6,998 nucleotides of DNA. Origin: Acidimicrobiaceae bacterium (lineage in GTDB: Bacteria; Actinomycetota; Acidimicrobiia; Acidimicrobiales; Bog-793). This document shows, in pieces, positions 5,829 through 6,998 of the stretch. Each line of letters begins with the position of its first letter. Positions within the stretch are counted from its first letter, which is position 1. Location: NCBI GenBank assembly GCA_027459565.1, contig DAIDIA010000154.1, positions 1 through 6,998 of the forward strand, written 5' to 3'. The position numbers and the translations under genes were made by a program. The notes under the pieces are model-generated. The model saw only the letters and a program-made list of their open reading frames with translations. It had not been told where the DNA came from and made no database searches.

Positions 5829-5859
5829 ATCGTAAGAGGCATCTACTGATCCCTGACAA
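5829..5859 (-). promoter_or_regulatory. Candidate promoter of the DUF3107-PHP-kinase operon
   Basis: On the minus strand TTGTCA (5859-5854) and TACGAT (5834-5829) lie 19 bases apart. Both hexamers are good matches to housekeeping sigma-factor elements, and the region is AT-rich compared with its surroundings. The start of transcription would be near 5822, giving a leader of about 20 bases before the GTG at 5799. The spacer is 1-2 bases longer than ideal. Confidence 0.55.
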
Positions 5860-5932
5860 CGTTCCCGGCGAAACGGGGCCCCGCTGGTCACGGCGGTCTT
5901 CCAAGATGACCGGCCCAAGGGCGCGCGTCGCG

Positions 5933-6998
5933 TCAGCTCGCCTTGCTCACCGAGCTCATGTTGAAGCCCTCAACGCGCAGTGCCGGCATGGCGGTGCGGT
6001 TCATCCACTCCCCCGACTCGCGCGAGAGCGCCCGGGTGGTCCGACCTGCCTCGCTGACACGGCGCAACATGTCGAGCGGACTCTCATTGAAACGGAAGTT
6101 GTTGACCGCTCCGACGATCTCACCGTCTTCGACGAGATAGACACCGTCGCGAGTCAGGCCCGTCAGCAAGAGCGTCGCCGGATCGACCTCGCGGATGTAC
6201 CAGAGACACGTCAACAAAAGCGCACGCTTCGTCGATTTGATGAGCGCCTCGAGATCCTTCGTCGCTCCGGGCAGCTCAAGTCGGAGGTTGTCGATCGGAG
6301 GACAGAAGATTCCACTCGAGCGTCTCGCACCGGCACGGTGATAGCGCAGCCGCTCGAGCACGCCACCGTGGATCCAGTTGGTGGCGTGAAGCTCGGCTCC
6401 GTTGTCAAAGACCGACACATCGGCGCTCGAAGCCGCGGTCATCAAGAACGGCGCGCACGATATCCCCGGGGATGAGGGATCACTCGAGAGCTCGAACGGA
6501 AGGTCCGTGAGCCTGTCACCGATCCGCGTACCGCCAGATCCCTTGGAGAAGACGCTGCCGCCGTCTTCGGCATCCCGACCGCTCATCGCACCGGCAAGGT
6601 CAACGACGAGGTCGGCGGTTGCATCGGGAGGCAAGATGACCTCGTATCGACCAGCGGGAAGGTCGATCCTGTTCGTCGAGACACGGAGCCGGCTTGCGAG
6701 ATGGTCGTAGATCGCAGGCGCATCGATGTCCGAAAAATGCTCGGTTCCCCTGCCTACCCATGTCGAGGCGAGGCCGGCATCATCTCTCGCGACGAGTTCG
6801 AACGAACCGGTCGGCTGCTCGTGGCGCAGTCGAATCCCCGTCGAGGTGCCGAGGTAGACGGTCTCGACCTCGTGGGCCAGAAAACCGGCAAGAACCCGCC
6901 CCTCGGAGCGCGCTCGCGCGAAGCAGTCACCGAGATCGGCGAGGAGCCCCTCGAAAAGCGACAGATCGGTCTCCCCGGGGGGCCGGTCGAAGTCGTCC
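5933..6998 (-). CDS. tldE: TldE/PmbA-type metalloprotease subunit, N-terminus missing
   Basis: The frame is open from the right edge of the window to TGA at 5935-5933, giving 354 visible residues of a protein usually about 450 long. Hallmarks of the TldD/PmbA family C-terminal part are LSSDPSSPG (about 170-178), SVFDNG (195-200), TCLWYIREVDP (263-273), LTGLTRDGVYLV (278-289) and NNFRFNESP (299-307). The region that holds the zinc-binding HExxxH in TldD reads LPPDATADLV here, as in the TldE/PmbA partner, and no HExxxH is visible. TldD and TldE form a heterodimeric cytoplasmic protease that in E. coli degrades unfolded peptides and matures microcin B17. A tldD gene would be expected just beyond the right edge. 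A 133-base space with a separate promoter parts it from DUF3107, so it is probably not in that operon. Confidence 0.92.
   Translation of the reverse strand, partial: DDFDRPPGETDLSLFEGLLADLGDCFARARSEGRVLAGFLAHEVETVYLGTSTGIRLRHEQPTGSFELVARDDAGLASTWVGRGTEHFSDIDAPAIYDHLASRLRVSTNRIDLPAGRYEVILPPDATADLVVDLAGAMSGRDAEDGGSVFSKGSGGTRIGDRLTDLPFELSSDPSSPGISCAPFLMTAASSADVSVFDNGAELHATNWIHGGVLERLRYHRAGARRSSGIFCPPIDNLRLELPGATKDLEALIKSTKRALLLTCLWYIREVDPATLLLTGLTRDGVYLVEDGEIVGAVNNFRFNESPLDMLRRVSEAGRTTRALSRESGEWMNRTAMPALRVEGFNMSSVSKAS

Noticed and set aside
5866..5932. Possible terminator after the tldE stop, including CGGGGCCCCG at 5874-5883 and an imperfect CGGTC...GACCG pairing
   Set aside because: The stems are short, one is a loopless palindrome, and there is no T-run, so I could not support a terminator call.
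1..6998. Searched by eye for tRNA or rRNA genes, CRISPR arrays, insertion sequences and long direct repeats
   Set aside because: None seen; genes are closely packed with no terminal inverted repeats, transposase motifs or repeated spacers.

Overview
The window is GC-rich and carries several markers of Actinobacteria: a WhiB-family iron-sulfur protein, a PdtaS-type histidine kinase, the small DUF3107 protein, and a class I pyrophosphatase very close to the mycobacterial type. A WhiB1-like gene convergent with a pdtaS-like gene is, from memory, also the arrangement in Mycobacterium tuberculosis (Rv3219/Rv3220c). The proteins have diverged from mycobacterial versions, so a non-mycobacterial actinobacterium, possibly Acidimicrobiia-like, is a reasonable guess. 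The genus cannot be read from the sequence.

Layout. Plus strand, 1-1121: the C-terminal two thirds of an inositol-monophosphatase-family phosphatase, then inorganic pyrophosphatase. Minus strand, 1164-2240: a stand-alone Rieske non-heme iron oxygenase of the VanA type, convergent with ppa. Positions 2241-2687 are a non-coding divergent region holding the leader and control sequences of the oxygenase and of whiB. Plus strand, 2688-2978: WhiB1-like regulator. Minus strand, 3081-5799: a probable three-gene operon transcribed DUF3107, then PHP phosphatase, then PdtaS-like kinase, with the last two overlapping by 4 bases (ATGA). Minus strand, 5933-6998: C-terminal part of a TldE/PmbA-type metalloprotease subunit, running off the right edge.

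How the genes fit together. Most are core or housekeeping genes: phosphate metabolism (pyrophosphatase, two phosphoesterases), redox or nitrosative signalling (WhiB, PdtaS), and peptide processing (TldE). The Rieske oxygenase is the accessory element. No reductase or ferredoxin partner lies beside it, so its electron donor and substrate are unknown. Both convergent junctions (ppa/oxygenase and whiB/pdtaS) contain short GC hairpins that could act as terminators without a U-tract.

I did not find a wholly new system. The points most worth a second look are a histidine-rich insertion in the GAF sensor domain of the PdtaS-like kinase, at the place where the mycobacterial protein has a cysteine pair that is lost here; the tight coupling of this kinase to a histidinol-phosphatase-like PHP enzyme; and tandem inverted repeats in the leader of the orphan oxygenase.
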